From contig CANQDO010000004.1 of NCBI GenBank assembly GCA_947593355.1, positions 1 to 58,142 on the forward strand: 58,142 bases of DNA, in the 5' to 3' direction. Below the pieces are notes generated by a model. That model was not told the DNA's origin and did no database searches. It saw only the letters and a list, made by a program, of their open reading frames with translations. Positions within the stretch are counted from its first letter, which is position 1; the number at the start of each line of letters is the position of its first letter. Both the position numbers and the translations under genes were made by a program. This stretch comes from an uncultured Clostridia bacterium. GTDB lineage: Bacteria > Bacillota > Clostridia > TANB77 > CAG-508. Positions 25,580-34,347 of the stretch are shown here, one piece after another.

Positions 25580-26140
25580 CTAGCCCCTTTCGTGTAAGAA
25601 TATTAATTTTACTCTCCCATATTTTCTTACATCTTTTACTTCTATATTTAAGTTTAAATTTTCCAACTCTTGTAATTCTCTGTTTTCATCATCTGTTTCT
25701 ATTATAACTATTGCATCTTTTGAAAGTAAATTTAAATTTAATATTCTTTTTAAAGCATCTACCGCTATATCTAATCTATATGGTGGATCTATAAATATAA
25801 TGTCTAACTTTTCATCTTTTATTTGTTCTAAACACTTTTTATAGTCTTTATTTATTACAATGCTTTTTTCATCAAAACCTGTTTTCTTTATATTTTGTTT
25901 TAATATTTTTACAACTTCAAATGATTTGTCACAAAATATACATTTCTTTGCACCTCTGCTTATACTTTCTAATCCTAACGCTCCACTTCCTGCAAATAAA
26001 TCTAATACATTAGCATCATATATATAAGCTTGAATTATACTAAACAACGGTTCTTTTACTCTATCTAATGTTGGCCTTGTAGATAAATTTTCTATTGTGT
26101 TTATTTTTGTTCCTCTAGCTATTCCACTTATTATTCTCAA
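25580..26140 (-). CDS. rsmD: 16S rRNA (guanine-966-N2)-methyltransferase RsmD
   Basis: 186 residues from a TTG start with AAGGAG 8 bases upstream. It opens MRIISGIARGTKI and TRPTLDRVKEPLFSII, the standard RsmD beginning. Motif I is VLDLFAGSGALGLES, and the catalytic motif IV is IFIDPPYRL (D/NPPY). It methylates G966 of 16S rRNA in the small subunit using SAM. It is followed within 2 bp by the coiled-coil gene. Confidence 0.93.
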   Translation of the reverse strand: MRIISGIARGTKINTIENLSTRPTLDRVKEPLFSIIQAYIYDANVLDLFAGSGALGLESISRGAKKCIFCDKSFEVVKILKQNIKKTGFDEKSIVINKDYKKCLEQIKDEKLDIIFIDPPYRLDIAVDALKRILNLNLLSKDAIVIIETDDENRELQELENLNLNIEVKDVRKYGRVKLIFLHERG

Positions 26141-26343
26141 GTTTTATACTCCTTGCTTTAAATATATTATAATTTTATATCTTTTTAACCATATGTCAAT
26201 ATTATTAATTGAAATGTAATATTTATTTAACTTAATTGTAACATGTTAATATTTTTGTAATATCTAAAATATTCTATTGCATTATACAACATAATTTTCC
26301 ATTTTGCAACATCTACGCATAAAGTTAAACCAAATAAAATAAT

Positions 26344-26365
26344 AAAGAGGGTTATTACCCTCTTT
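26344..26365 (-). terminator. Terminator of the divIVA-sepF operon
   Basis: Stem AAAGAGGGT (26344-26352) with ACCCTCTTT (26357-26365) around a TATT loop, just past the divIVA stop. T-rich sequence follows on the minus strand. The rest of 26141-26343 is AT-rich with no gene seen. Confidence 0.9.
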
Positions 26366-26368
26366 TAT

Positions 26369-26821
26369 TTATTCGTTTTTATTTAAATCTTTTAGAAGTT
26401 CTAATTGTGAGATTAGCAAAGATTCCATTTTGGCTTTATAAACATCAAATTGTTTTTTTACATCTTCTATTTCTTTTTTCTTCATCAATATTTCCTGTCC
26501 TAAATCTTCAACTGATTTTTTAGCATTTCCCTCTGCCTCTTTTATTATTTGGTCAGCTTGTTGCTTTGCAACACTCCTTACCTCTTCTGCAGTTGATTGA
26601 GCTACTACTAAAGTACTTTGCAAAGTATTTTCTATAGATTTATAATGTAATAAATCTCTTTCTAATTCCTCTACTCTTGCTTTTAACTCTGTACTTTGTT
26701 TATATGCCTTTTCATAGTCTATTGTTAAATCATCTAAAAATTCGTCTACTTCTTCAACGCTATAACCATTCATCATTTGTTTTGAGAATTTTTTATTTTC
26801 TATATCTAATGGTGTTAACAT
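26369..26821 (-). CDS. divIVA: DivIVA-domain cell division/polarity protein
   Basis: 150 residues. The N-terminal DivIVA domain starts LTPLDIENKKFSKQMMNGYS and EEVDEFLDDL, the conserved lipid-binding segment. Two coiled coils follow (about 35-70 and 85-145). DivIVA binds negatively curved membrane at septa and poles and recruits division or polarity partners. It lies 33 bp after sepF on the same strand, the usual dcw-distal order. It is short compared with longer homologues but complete. Confidence 0.92.
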   Translation of the reverse strand: MLTPLDIENKKFSKQMMNGYSVEEVDEFLDDLTIDYEKAYKQSTELKARVEELERDLLHYKSIENTLQSTLVVAQSTAEEVRSVAKQQADQIIKEAEGNAKKSVEDLGQEILMKKKEIEDVKKQFDVYKAKMESLLISQLELLKDLNKNE

Positions 26822-26854
26822 ACTTCTTTCACTCCTGCCTTTTACAAATATATT

Positions 26855-27331
26855 TTAGTTGTTCTTTAGCCAAGAAACTGATAATTTACTAGGTAGTTCT
26901 CCTCTAGCCATTTCATTTGTTATATCATAATTATATGGAGCAATTAAAAATATTGAATTAGATATTTTTTGCATATGTCCATCTAACGCATGAACAGCAC
27001 CGCTAACAACGTCTACTATACGTCTAGCTATATCTTTGTTTACATATTCTAAATTTACTATTATTGATTTTTTCTCTTTTAATAAATCGCAAATAGTTTC
27101 TGATTGCTCAAAAGTTGTTGGTTGTGATATTACCATTTTAACTTGTTGTTGTGATGGCATATTTACCACCTTTGAATTTGAGCGCTTATTCCAAAAGCCT
27201 CTTGTTTCTTCTTCTTCATCATCTTCTTGTTCTTCTACATCCTCTTGTTCTTCTGTATCGTATTCTTCCTCATCATCTTCTTGTTCCATACCAATAAAAT
27301 CCATTAATTTACTCATTATTGCTCCAGCCAT
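26855..27331 (-). CDS. sepF: Cell division protein SepF
   Basis: 158 residues. A short N-terminal amphipathic start (MAGAIMSKLMDFIGM) would bind membrane. A very acidic Glu/Asp linker (about 16-45) follows, then the SepF (DUF552) domain (about 65-150) with VKMVISQPTTFEQSETICD, NLEYVNKDIARRIVDVVSG and NSIFLIAPYNYDI. SepF bundles FtsZ and anchors it to the membrane. A ribosome site (AGGAGG) precedes the ATG. The neighbours divIVA and the HlyD-like gene match Firmicute clusters, although ylmG and ylmH, often between sepF and divIVA, are missing. Confidence 0.94.
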   Translation of the reverse strand: MAGAIMSKLMDFIGMEQEDDEEEYDTEEQEDVEEQEDDEEEETRGFWNKRSNSKVVNMPSQQQVKMVISQPTTFEQSETICDLLKEKKSIIVNLEYVNKDIARRIVDVVSGAVHALDGHMQKISNSIFLIAPYNYDITNEMARGELPSKLSVSWLKNN

Positions 27332-27458
27332 CTATAAAACCTCCTAAATATTTTCCTTTGTATTTTACTGTTACTAGTATCTAACTTTTTTTTTCAATTG
27401 TCAAGTATTTTTCTTATTGTAATTATAATTTAACATTAGTGTAATATTATTGTAATAT

Positions 27459-28679
27459 TTATGATAGTATTTCGTCATAAAGTGATATTTTTCTCATCAA
27501 ATTTGCTTCCTCCTCCGGTACACCTTTATCTAATAATTCCTGGTAATCTGTATAATTTTCTATAATTGCATAACTTTCATTTTGCTTTAATATTTTTACA
27601 TATATTTTATCTGTATAATTTGCTCTTTTTCTTATAACATAAATTAAATTATCATTTTCATATTTCAATGCTGAATTAGGTATTTTTAATCCAGTGCTAT
27701 CCCACCATATTACATCTACTGAAATTTTTCTATAATTTATTAAATCTTCTATATTTTTATCTATTTTAAATATTATTAAAATCTCTTTTGAAGTTTCCTT
27801 GGAGGTATATTCTATTTCCGCTGTTACTTCTTGTGCATTATATAATCTTAGTGTTACTTTCTCACCTACCACTGAATTTAATGCCTGATCTGAATTTAAT
27901 ATACAAGCTATGTAACAATTAAAATTATCTATTACTTTTCCTCCTTCTTCACTTGTACTAACTACTTGACCTGTTTTTAAATTTAAGTTTTCCAACACAT
28001 CTTTTGTTATTTTACTAAAGTCTGTTGGACTTAAAATTTCTTCCAGTCCATCTACTCTATATGAAACAACACCAGATTTCGTTGCTTTTACATATTCAGA
28101 ACCAGAATACAATGTATTTTCATACTTACTTCTTTCTTCTATTAAGCTTTTTAAATATGAACCAGCTGGGCTTAAATTTCCCGCTATTTTAGCTTTTTTG
28201 GTTATGTATTCATCAATTTCTTTTTTGTATTCAGATACTCTTTCTAAATTGTTTAACTCGTATATAGAGTTTAATCTTTGCTCTATTTGATTATCTAACA
28301 GTTTTATATCACTTCTAGGTATATTACTTTCATTACTCCATGCTTCTTGAATCTTCACATCCAATTCTTTTATCTTATTTAGCAACTCTTCTTCTCCAGA
28401 TGTATAATATCTAAAAATTGCTTCTCCTTTAGAAACTCTTTCCCCTTCAGATTTTATTTTTGACATTCCATTTTTATAGTTTTGACCAATTATTACTTCT
28501 TCATCTCTTATTATATAACCTTGTGTTTCCTCCTGCGAAGATATTCTACCATTTTCGACTAAAAATGTATCTGTTGGATTTTTTATTAAATTAAATATAG
28601 CATTTATCAAATATACTAAAATTGCCGTTACTACTACTAAAGTTATTGCAATTTCAATATTTTTCTTCTGTTTTTCCAC
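27459..28679 (-). CDS. HlyD-like single-pass membrane protein upstream of sepF
   Basis: 406 residues from a GTG with AAGGAG upstream. One N-terminal helix (about 10-31) is followed by an extracellular part: a split biotinyl-lipoyl/barrel-sandwich hybrid region (GYIIRDEEVIIGQN ... GERVSKGEAIFRY and GVVSYRVDGLEEIL), a coiled-coil hairpin (80-165) and a beta-barrel (ILNSDQALNSVVGEKVTLRLYN, quoted to the family-like core). The layout is that of membrane-fusion (HlyD/periplasmic adaptor) proteins, but no ABC exporter is near. Homologous genes stand upstream of sepF in other Clostridia, hinting at a division or envelope role. Confidence 0.82.
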   Translation of the reverse strand: MEKQKKNIEIAITLVVVTAILVYLINAIFNLIKNPTDTFLVENGRISSQEETQGYIIRDEEVIIGQNYKNGMSKIKSEGERVSKGEAIFRYYTSGEEELLNKIKELDVKIQEAWSNESNIPRSDIKLLDNQIEQRLNSIYELNNLERVSEYKKEIDEYITKKAKIAGNLSPAGSYLKSLIEERSKYENTLYSGSEYVKATKSGVVSYRVDGLEEILSPTDFSKITKDVLENLNLKTGQVVSTSEEGGKVIDNFNCYIACILNSDQALNSVVGEKVTLRLYNAQEVTAEIEYTSKETSKEILIIFKIDKNIEDLINYRKISVDVIWWDSTGLKIPNSALKYENDNLIYVIRKRANYTDKIYVKILKQNESYAIIENYTDYQELLDKGVPEEEANLMRKISLYDEILS

Positions 28680-28698
28680 TTTTAGCTCCTTTCATATA

Positions 28699-29625
28699 TT
28701 ACTTGGAAATTCCTGTTTCTTCCATTATAATTTCTAAATTTTTTTGAATATCTTGCATTCCATCTAACCAAACAATTTCCTTATTTTTTCTAAACCATGT
28801 CAACTGCCTTTTTGCATATCTTCTAGTTTCTTGCTTAATTTTTTCTATCATTTCTTCTTTAGATATTTTTCCATCTAAATATTCTATTACTTCTTTGTAG
28901 CCTAATCCTTGTATCGCTGTAGGCATATGCTTATATTTTTTATATAAATTCTTTACCTCTTCTATAAGCCCTTCTTCAATCATTATATCTACTCTTCTAT
29001 TTATTCTATCATATAATATTTCTCTCTCCATAGTTATAGCAAAAACTTTATAGTCATATTCTGGCTCTTTTCTTGAAGTTTTTTCTAACTCCGTTTTTGT
29101 TTTTCCAGTTTGCTTATATATTTCTAATACTCTTAATATTCTTTTACTATCATTTGGACTGATTTTTTCCATGGCTTTTTCATCTATTTGTTTTGCCATG
29201 TTGTATAAATATTCTAAGCCTTTTTCGCTTGCTATTTTTTCTAATTCTTTTCTATATTCTAAATCTGTTTCTATTTGTGGATATTCTATTTCGTATATAA
29301 GTGAATCTATATATAAACCTGTTCCACCAACCACTATTGGTGTTTTTCCTTTTTCTATTATTTCTTTTATTGCTTTTTTACAATCTAACTTATAGTCTGC
29401 TACACTATACCTAGTTTCAGGACTTACAAAGTCTAATAAATAATGTTTTATTCCTTGCATTTCTTCCTCATCTGGTTTTGCTGTTCCTATATTCATCTCT
29501 TTATATATCTGCATGGAATCTGCAGAAACTATTTCTCCATTAATTTTTTTTGCAAGTTCAATAGATAGTTTGGTTTTACCTGAAGCTGTTGGGCCTCCTA
29601 TTACTATTACTTTGCTTTTTTCCAT
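28699..29625 (-). CDS. miaA: tRNA dimethylallyltransferase MiaA
   Basis: 308 residues, normal size. P-loop VIGGPTASGKTKLSIELA, substrate loop VSADSMQIYKEMNIGTAKP, and VVGGTGLYIDSLIYE are all present, as is the tRNA-contacting region near KRQLTWFRKN. MiaA adds a dimethylallyl group to A37 of tRNAs reading UNN codons. It lies in a mutL to miaA run on the same strand, separated by one small membrane gene. The hfq gene often found next to miaA is absent from this window. Confidence 0.96.
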   Translation of the reverse strand: MEKSKVIVIGGPTASGKTKLSIELAKKINGEIVSADSMQIYKEMNIGTAKPDEEEMQGIKHYLLDFVSPETRYSVADYKLDCKKAIKEIIEKGKTPIVVGGTGLYIDSLIYEIEYPQIETDLEYRKELEKIASEKGLEYLYNMAKQIDEKAMEKISPNDSKRILRVLEIYKQTGKTKTELEKTSRKEPEYDYKVFAITMEREILYDRINRRVDIMIEEGLIEEVKNLYKKYKHMPTAIQGLGYKEVIEYLDGKISKEEMIEKIKQETRRYAKRQLTWFRKNKEIVWLDGMQDIQKNLEIIMEETGISK

Positions 29626-29689
29626 AAAAATTCCATTCCTTTCCTTTAAGAAGCACCTTACTTATAAAAACTTTATAGCAAGCTCTTTA

Positions 29690-30106
29690 CTATACTTTTA
29701 CTAATATTTGAGCTATAGTATTTTGTATTATTGGAAAAGCAAAATATTCAGCTATTAAAATAACAATTCCTAACACTACCATTAACATGCATCTATTTAT
29801 AAATTTGTTCTTTGCTAATTTTTTCTTTTTCAATTTAAAATATGAACTTGCCAAAAATGGTATTGTACAAATTACATTTATTGGCACTAACATATATACT
29901 GTATATTGCCCTGCCATATTTGCTGTTAATGAATTTACAGCATTAGAAATCCAATAAACTAATGTAACTAATACATAGTGTATAGCTAAACAAATTGCTA
30001 TAAATACAAGCTTTTCCTTCTGTGGTAATTTTTTTATAAATTGATATGTAAAAAATATAGCTCCTACATTTAATAATATAATTATTCCTAAAACTAATAT
30101 ATCCAT
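29690..30106 (-). CDS. Four-helix membrane protein of unknown function
   Basis: 138 residues with four predicted membrane helices (about 1-23, 34-55, 66-90 and 108-132) and a Lys-rich cytoplasmic loop (KLKKKKLAKNK). No catalytic motif is visible. It starts 27 bp after mutL and ends 64 bp before miaA. The ribosome site AAAGGAAAG precedes the ATG. I do not recognise the family. Confidence 0.7.
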   Translation of the reverse strand: MDILVLGIIILLNVGAIFFTYQFIKKLPQKEKLVFIAICLAIHYVLVTLVYWISNAVNSLTANMAGQYTVYMLVPINVICTIPFLASSYFKLKKKKLAKNKFINRCMLMVVLGIVILIAEYFAFPIIQNTIAQILVKV

Positions 30107-30133
30107 ATTTTTTCTTTCCTTTTATATACTTTT

Positions 30134-32290
30134 TTACCTTCTTGAAAATTTCTTTTCTATATCTGTTTTTGTCATTTTTATAGCTGTTGGTCTTCCGTGT
30201 GGGCAAGTAAATGGATTTGGTAATCTTAAAAGTTTTTCCATCAAGCTGTCTACTTCTTCTTCTGTTAAAGCCATATTAGCTTTTACTGCTGCTTTACATG
30301 CAACTGTTGCAATAAATTTTTCTTCTATTTCTTGTTTGGCTGTTCTTGCAACCGTATTTATTTCATCTAATGTTTCTAAAAATAGATCTCTTGTATTCAA
30401 GTCTATACAAATATTTGGAACTCCTGTTAATTTAATTGTATTTTCTCCAAACTCTTCTAATTCAAAACCTGCTTTTTTAAACATTTCCATATTATCTCTT
30501 GCTATATCCATTTCTTTATTTGTTAAAGTAATTATATCTGGTAATAGCATTAATTGAGAATCTTTTGGTCCATTACTATAGTAGTTTTCTTTTACTTTTT
30601 CGTATAATATTCTTTCATGTGCTGCATGTTGGTCTATTATATACATTTCTTTATCCATTTCAATTATTATATAAGTTGAAAATGCTATTCCTATAAATTT
30701 GTATACAGGCTTATTGTATTCTTCTTTTTTATCAAACATTGAAACATTATCAAGTGTTGTAACTGCTTGTGCATCTATTTTTTCGCCTTTATCTTCTACT
30801 TTCTCTTCATTATCCCTTTTAGTTAATGGTTTGCCAAAAATTGATTCGTACATATTTTCAAAATTTGCACTTGCCTCATTTTTATTTTGCATATTTTCTT
30901 TAATTTCTTGATATGTTAACGGATATGTACTATCTATTTTACTTTTATCATCAACTTCCTTTTTTATATCGTCTAAATTAATTACTTGTGTTTTTTCTAT
31001 GTCGTTCTTATTTGATTCTTCATTATTATTTTTATTTAATTCTTTAATTAAATTTTGATATTTTTCTGTTTGCTCGTTTAATGTTAAAGTAGGCTCACCA
31101 TTTGAGAATGTTGATATTTTTGCTGTATTTCTACTATTAAATATGTCTCTAATAAAATTATTATTTTCTTCTTCAGCCTCTTTTTCATTTTCTTTTTGCC
31201 TAAATCTTTGGAATAACCCTTTTGATTCTTCATAATTAGTTTCTTTTATATTATCAAAGTTTTGCTTTGGTAACTCTTCTTTATCTGTTTCTGTAACTAA
31301 ATCTCCTTTTAATAAAGTATCTTTTATTGCATGATATACTGCTTTAAATATTTTGTTTTCATCTTCAAACCTTACTTCTAACTTTGCTGGGTGAACATTT
31401 ACATCTACTTTTTGCGGATTCATTTCTATGTTTAAAATTAGAAAACCAAACTTTCCAACTGTAATCATTCCTTTAAATGCTTGCTCTGCACCACTTGTTA
31501 ATGTTTTATCTTTTATAAACCTTTTATTTACAAAAAATAATTGATTTGCTCTATTAGACCTTGCTATTGATGGCTTTCCTACTACTCCTGAAATTTTTAT
31601 ATCTTCATAATCATAATTTACATCTAATATATTTTCTGCAACATCTTTCCCATATATATTGTATACTACTGTTTTCATGTCACCATTTCCTGATGTTTGA
31701 ATAACAGTTTTTCCTCCACTTACTAATTTTATTGCAATATTAGGATTTATTAACGCAATTCTTGTGACTACATCTTCTATATAACCTGCTTCTGTGAAAT
31801 CTTTCTTTAAAAATTTATATCTTACAGGTGTATTGTAAAATAAATTTTCCACAGTTATGCTTGTACCCTTTGGGCAACCTTCCTCATGCTTTTCTATTAC
31901 ATTTCCACCTTCTACTATTATTTTATAACCTGTTTCACTATCTTCTGTTTTTGAGACCATTTCAACTCTTGCAATGGCTGCAATACTTGCTAAAGCCTCA
32001 CCTCTAAACCCCATAGATTTTACGTTCTCTAAATCGTCTGCAACTCTTATTTTGCTAGTTGCATGTCTTTCAAATGCTATTTCCATATCATCTTGCATAA
32101 TTCCTTTTCCATTATCAGTTATACGAATATATGAAATTCCACCATTTTTTACTTCCACATTTATATTAGTTGCTCCTGCATCTATTGAGTTTTCTATTAA
32201 CTCTTTTACAACAGATGATGGTCTTTCTATTACCTCTCCTGCAGCTATTTTATTTATTGTTAATTCATCTAATAATACTATATTTCCCAT
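30134..32290 (-). CDS. mutL: DNA mismatch repair protein MutL with endonuclease domain
   Basis: 718 residues from the ATG at 32290 (GGAGG upstream; the preceding GTG codon is an alternative). The N-terminal GHKL ATPase (about 1-335) shows ELIENSIDAGAT, ITDNGKGI, ERHATSKI and GFRGEALASIAA. A long Asn/Lys/Glu-rich linker (340-520) is followed by the C-terminal dimerisation and nuclease domain with DQHAAHERILYE, which fits the endonuclease motif DQHA(X)2E(X)4E, plus ACKAAVKAN and FTCPHGRPT. It therefore should nick DNA itself, as in organisms lacking MutH. mutS is not in the window. Confidence 0.96.
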   Translation of the reverse strand: MGNIVLLDELTINKIAAGEVIERPSSVVKELIENSIDAGATNINVEVKNGGISYIRITDNGKGIMQDDMEIAFERHATSKIRVADDLENVKSMGFRGEALASIAAIARVEMVSKTEDSETGYKIIVEGGNVIEKHEEGCPKGTSITVENLFYNTPVRYKFLKKDFTEAGYIEDVVTRIALINPNIAIKLVSGGKTVIQTSGNGDMKTVVYNIYGKDVAENILDVNYDYEDIKISGVVGKPSIARSNRANQLFFVNKRFIKDKTLTSGAEQAFKGMITVGKFGFLILNIEMNPQKVDVNVHPAKLEVRFEDENKIFKAVYHAIKDTLLKGDLVTETDKEELPKQNFDNIKETNYEESKGLFQRFRQKENEKEAEEENNNFIRDIFNSRNTAKISTFSNGEPTLTLNEQTEKYQNLIKELNKNNNEESNKNDIEKTQVINLDDIKKEVDDKSKIDSTYPLTYQEIKENMQNKNEASANFENMYESIFGKPLTKRDNEEKVEDKGEKIDAQAVTTLDNVSMFDKKEEYNKPVYKFIGIAFSTYIIIEMDKEMYIIDQHAAHERILYEKVKENYYSNGPKDSQLMLLPDIITLTNKEMDIARDNMEMFKKAGFELEEFGENTIKLTGVPNICIDLNTRDLFLETLDEINTVARTAKQEIEEKFIATVACKAAVKANMALTEEEVDSLMEKLLRLPNPFTCPHGRPTAIKMTKTDIEKKFSRR

Positions 32291-32472
32291 CACTTTTCCT
32301 CCAATTTTACTCCTATGTTTTCAGGTAAATTATAACACTAATATTTTTGTTTTGTAAAGTAAATTTACATTTTCTTAAAAAAGTATTTATAGTAACACTT
32401 TTTCAAAAAAAGAATAATATATACCATACTAAAGAACAAAGAAAAGAGTTCTATATAGGGAGGTACATTAAA

Positions 32473-32577
32473 ATGGGAAATTCTTGCTGTTCAGGTAATA
32501 GCGAAATACTTTGGTTCATTATCCTATTCTTATTACTTTTCTGTGGCTGTGGCAACAGAGGTTGTGGATGTAACTAA
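32473..32577 (+). CDS. Tiny Cys/Gly-rich single-pass membrane protein (YjcZ-like)
   Basis: 34 residues: an N-terminal Cys pair, one hydrophobic helix (ILWFIILFLLLF) and a Cys/Gly-rich tail (CGCGNRGCGCN). The ribosome site GGGAGG lies 8 bases before the ATG at 32473. The composition recalls the short YjcZ-type sporulation proteins, though Cys is much enriched here. CATACTAAA near 32423 resembles a mother-cell (sigma-E or sigma-K) -10 element, but the -35 is unclear. A second similar gene lies 51 bp downstream. Confidence 0.72.
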   Translation: MGNSCCSGNSEILWFIILFLLLFCGCGNRGCGCN

Positions 32578-32628
32578 AGTCGCTAAAATCTAATTACTTA
32601 ATTGTATATTTGAAAGGAGGGGAATAAT

Positions 32629-32757
32629 ATGCCAGAGAATAGAAATTGTGGATGTGGTGGTTTCGGCTTTGGAGGCGACTGCATTTGGATTATAATAGTT
32701 TTAATATTAATATTCTGCTGTTGTGGAGGTAACAACAACAACTGCGGATGTTGCTAA
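32629..32757 (+). CDS. Second tiny Cys/Gly-rich membrane protein
   Basis: 42 residues: NCGCGGFGFGGDC, then a helix (IWIIIVLILIFC), then a CCCGG and NCGCC tail. The ribosome site AAAGGAGGGG is very strong and 6 bases from the ATG. The pattern matches its upstream neighbour, so the pair probably arose by duplication and is expressed together. A spore-envelope role is plausible but unproven. Confidence 0.75.
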   Translation: MPENRNCGCGGFGFGGDCIWIIIVLILIFCCCGGNNNNCGCC

Positions 32758-32785
32758 TTATTAAGCTCAATTTTATTTTTGCATG

Positions 32786-32815
32786 GCAAAAGCCACTCTT
32801 ATTAAGAGTGGCTTT
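32786..32815. terminator. Terminator between Cys-rich pair and cell-wall-binding gene
   Basis: AGCCACTCTT (32791-32800) pairs with AAGAGTGGCT (32804-32813) with a short loop. It lies between two convergent units and can serve both. It is more GC-rich than other terminators in the window. Confidence 0.8.
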
Positions 32816-32827
32816 GCTTGAGGTCCT

Positions 32828-34204
32828 TTACCTAATCCAACGGCCATAGTTATCCACATAATAGCCTTCAATCCATTCATTGCGGGCTACATTTCCGTCT
32901 GATTTAATGTAATAGGAATATCCCATATAATCAAACCAGCCGTACTTCAGTTTCCCTGTTGCATTGAATGGGTACGGTAATCCATTAATTAGCCTTATCT
33001 GGTTTTCGACAACGTTGCCGTTGCCATCGAAGTAATACCAGTCTTTTCCCCATGTGCCTCGGCTTATATACTGCCAAGCATTTTTGGTTATCAATCCATT
33101 GGGATCAATGTAACGATTTCCCTGCCACTGGTTAGTTACCATGCCATCAGTTCCAACGTAGTAACCACCAACACTTTGGTTTTGTACTTCTTTACCACTG
33201 TATTGGTCATAATAGTACCACTTGTTGTTATAAAGTACCCAACCACTGGCCCTGGCACCTTCTATATGGTTACCATTGCCATCTTCATAGAAAAAGTAGC
33301 GGTTACCATTCCAACTCTGCCTGCCTTTAAGCATCTTACCCTGGCTATCAAATAAATAATACTGCCCATTTATTTGATACATTCCGTTTGTAAGAAGCCT
33401 ATGATTACTATCATAGTAGTACCAAACTCCATCTCTCTTCACCCAGGAATTGCTTCCTGAATAACTCGGATATGAATCGTATGGAGGATAATAGTAATCG
33501 TCGTAGTAGTCATAGTAGTCGTCATAGTATCCGTCGTAGTCATACCAGTCTCTACTGTCGTAGTATAACTCGTCGGAAATTTCTGACCAGCTACTGTCCG
33601 TTAAATACGAACTTTCTGAACAGGCTTTTACTCTGAACGTATTGTTCTTACGGTCTTTTAAATATGCCCGCAGGTTTACAATATTATCATTCACAGTCAA
33701 ATCGTTGCCATTAATGCGAACTATATAATAGTCTGCATCATAAACGGTCTCCCAACTTGCAAGGCCATAATCCTCATCCCAACTTAAATCAGTTGGTGCT
33801 TCCAGTTTTCCCTTTGTAACTTTAGAGCATTCAATTTCCACTTTTACATGGCTATTGTCTACTCTCCAGCCATCCCAGAACTTTCCTCCTGTAATGGAAA
33901 ATTGAGATTTACTGGTAAAATCGTTGTAGAAGACATACCCCTCTCTTGCTGTTACCGTTACAGTAACAACAGGGTTTTCTCCTGCTGAGTAATTTTGGCT
34001 GACGTATGAAACATCATACTCAGCTCCATGACCCGAAGCAGCAATAATGGTATTAATCTGCCCGGAACTGTTTTGCGAAACCTTGAGGTAAATTTTCTTT
34101 ACTTCCTTCGGTTGCGCAACTGCTTCCGTTGCCATAGCTGTGGTGGCAAACGAAAACATCATCAGCAGAAACGTTAAGAATGCTACCAGTTTCCGTCCTT
34201 TCAT
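32828..34204 (-). CDS. Secreted choline/glucan-binding-repeat cell-wall protein, probably acquired
   Basis: 458 residues. A signal peptide (KGRKLVAFLTFLLMMFSFATTAMATEA) is cleaved near residue 26. A beta-rich domain (35-130) and a fibronectin-like segment (135-210, APTDLSWDEDYGLASWETV) follow. Then comes an extreme Tyr/Asp stretch (about 212-245) and seven or so CW_binding-type repeats (VWYYYDSNHRLLTNGMYQI, KWYYYDQYSGKEVQN, DWYYFDGNGNVVENQ). These repeats bind choline teichoic acids or glucans. The base composition is much richer in G and C than its neighbours: 30 of 60 bases at 33001 against 9 of 60 at 31021. That points to horizontal transfer. It has its own strong promoter. Confidence 0.88.
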   Translation of the reverse strand: MKGRKLVAFLTFLLMMFSFATTAMATEAVAQPKEVKKIYLKVSQNSSGQINTIIAASGHGAEYDVSYVSQNYSAGENPVVTVTVTAREGYVFYNDFTSKSQFSITGGKFWDGWRVDNSHVKVEIECSKVTKGKLEAPTDLSWDEDYGLASWETVYDADYYIVRINGNDLTVNDNIVNLRAYLKDRKNNTFRVKACSESSYLTDSSWSEISDELYYDSRDWYDYDGYYDDYYDYYDDYYYPPYDSYPSYSGSNSWVKRDGVWYYYDSNHRLLTNGMYQINGQYYLFDSQGKMLKGRQSWNGNRYFFYEDGNGNHIEGARASGWVLYNNKWYYYDQYSGKEVQNQSVGGYYVGTDGMVTNQWQGNRYIDPNGLITKNAWQYISRGTWGKDWYYFDGNGNVVENQIRLINGLPYPFNATGKLKYGWFDYMGYSYYIKSDGNVARNEWIEGYYVDNYGRWIR

Positions 34205-34270
34205 AATGGACCTCCTTCTTCTTGTTTTGTTTGCCTTAGCAAGGCAAAAATTTAAAAGTTGTCATTTATA

Positions 34271-34299
34271 ATTTTAACACATTTTACATCTTATGTCAA
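34271..34299 (-). promoter_or_regulatory. Sigma-A-type promoter of the cell-wall-binding gene
   Basis: On the minus strand TTGACA (34294-34299) and TAAAAT (34271-34276) are separated by exactly 17 bases. They lie about 65 bp upstream of the start codon, whose ribosome site is AAGGAGG. Confidence 0.85.
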
Positions 34300-34311
34300 T
34301 TTTTAGAAAAC

Positions 34312-34341
34312 AAAAATCGGCTATATAAATAACCGATTTTT
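34312..34341 (-). terminator. Terminator of the two-component operon
   Basis: AAAAATCGG (34312-34320) pairs with CCGATTTTT (34333-34341). T-rich sequence follows on the minus strand after the histidine kinase stop at 34348. Confidence 0.88.
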
Positions 34342-34347
34342 TCTTTA

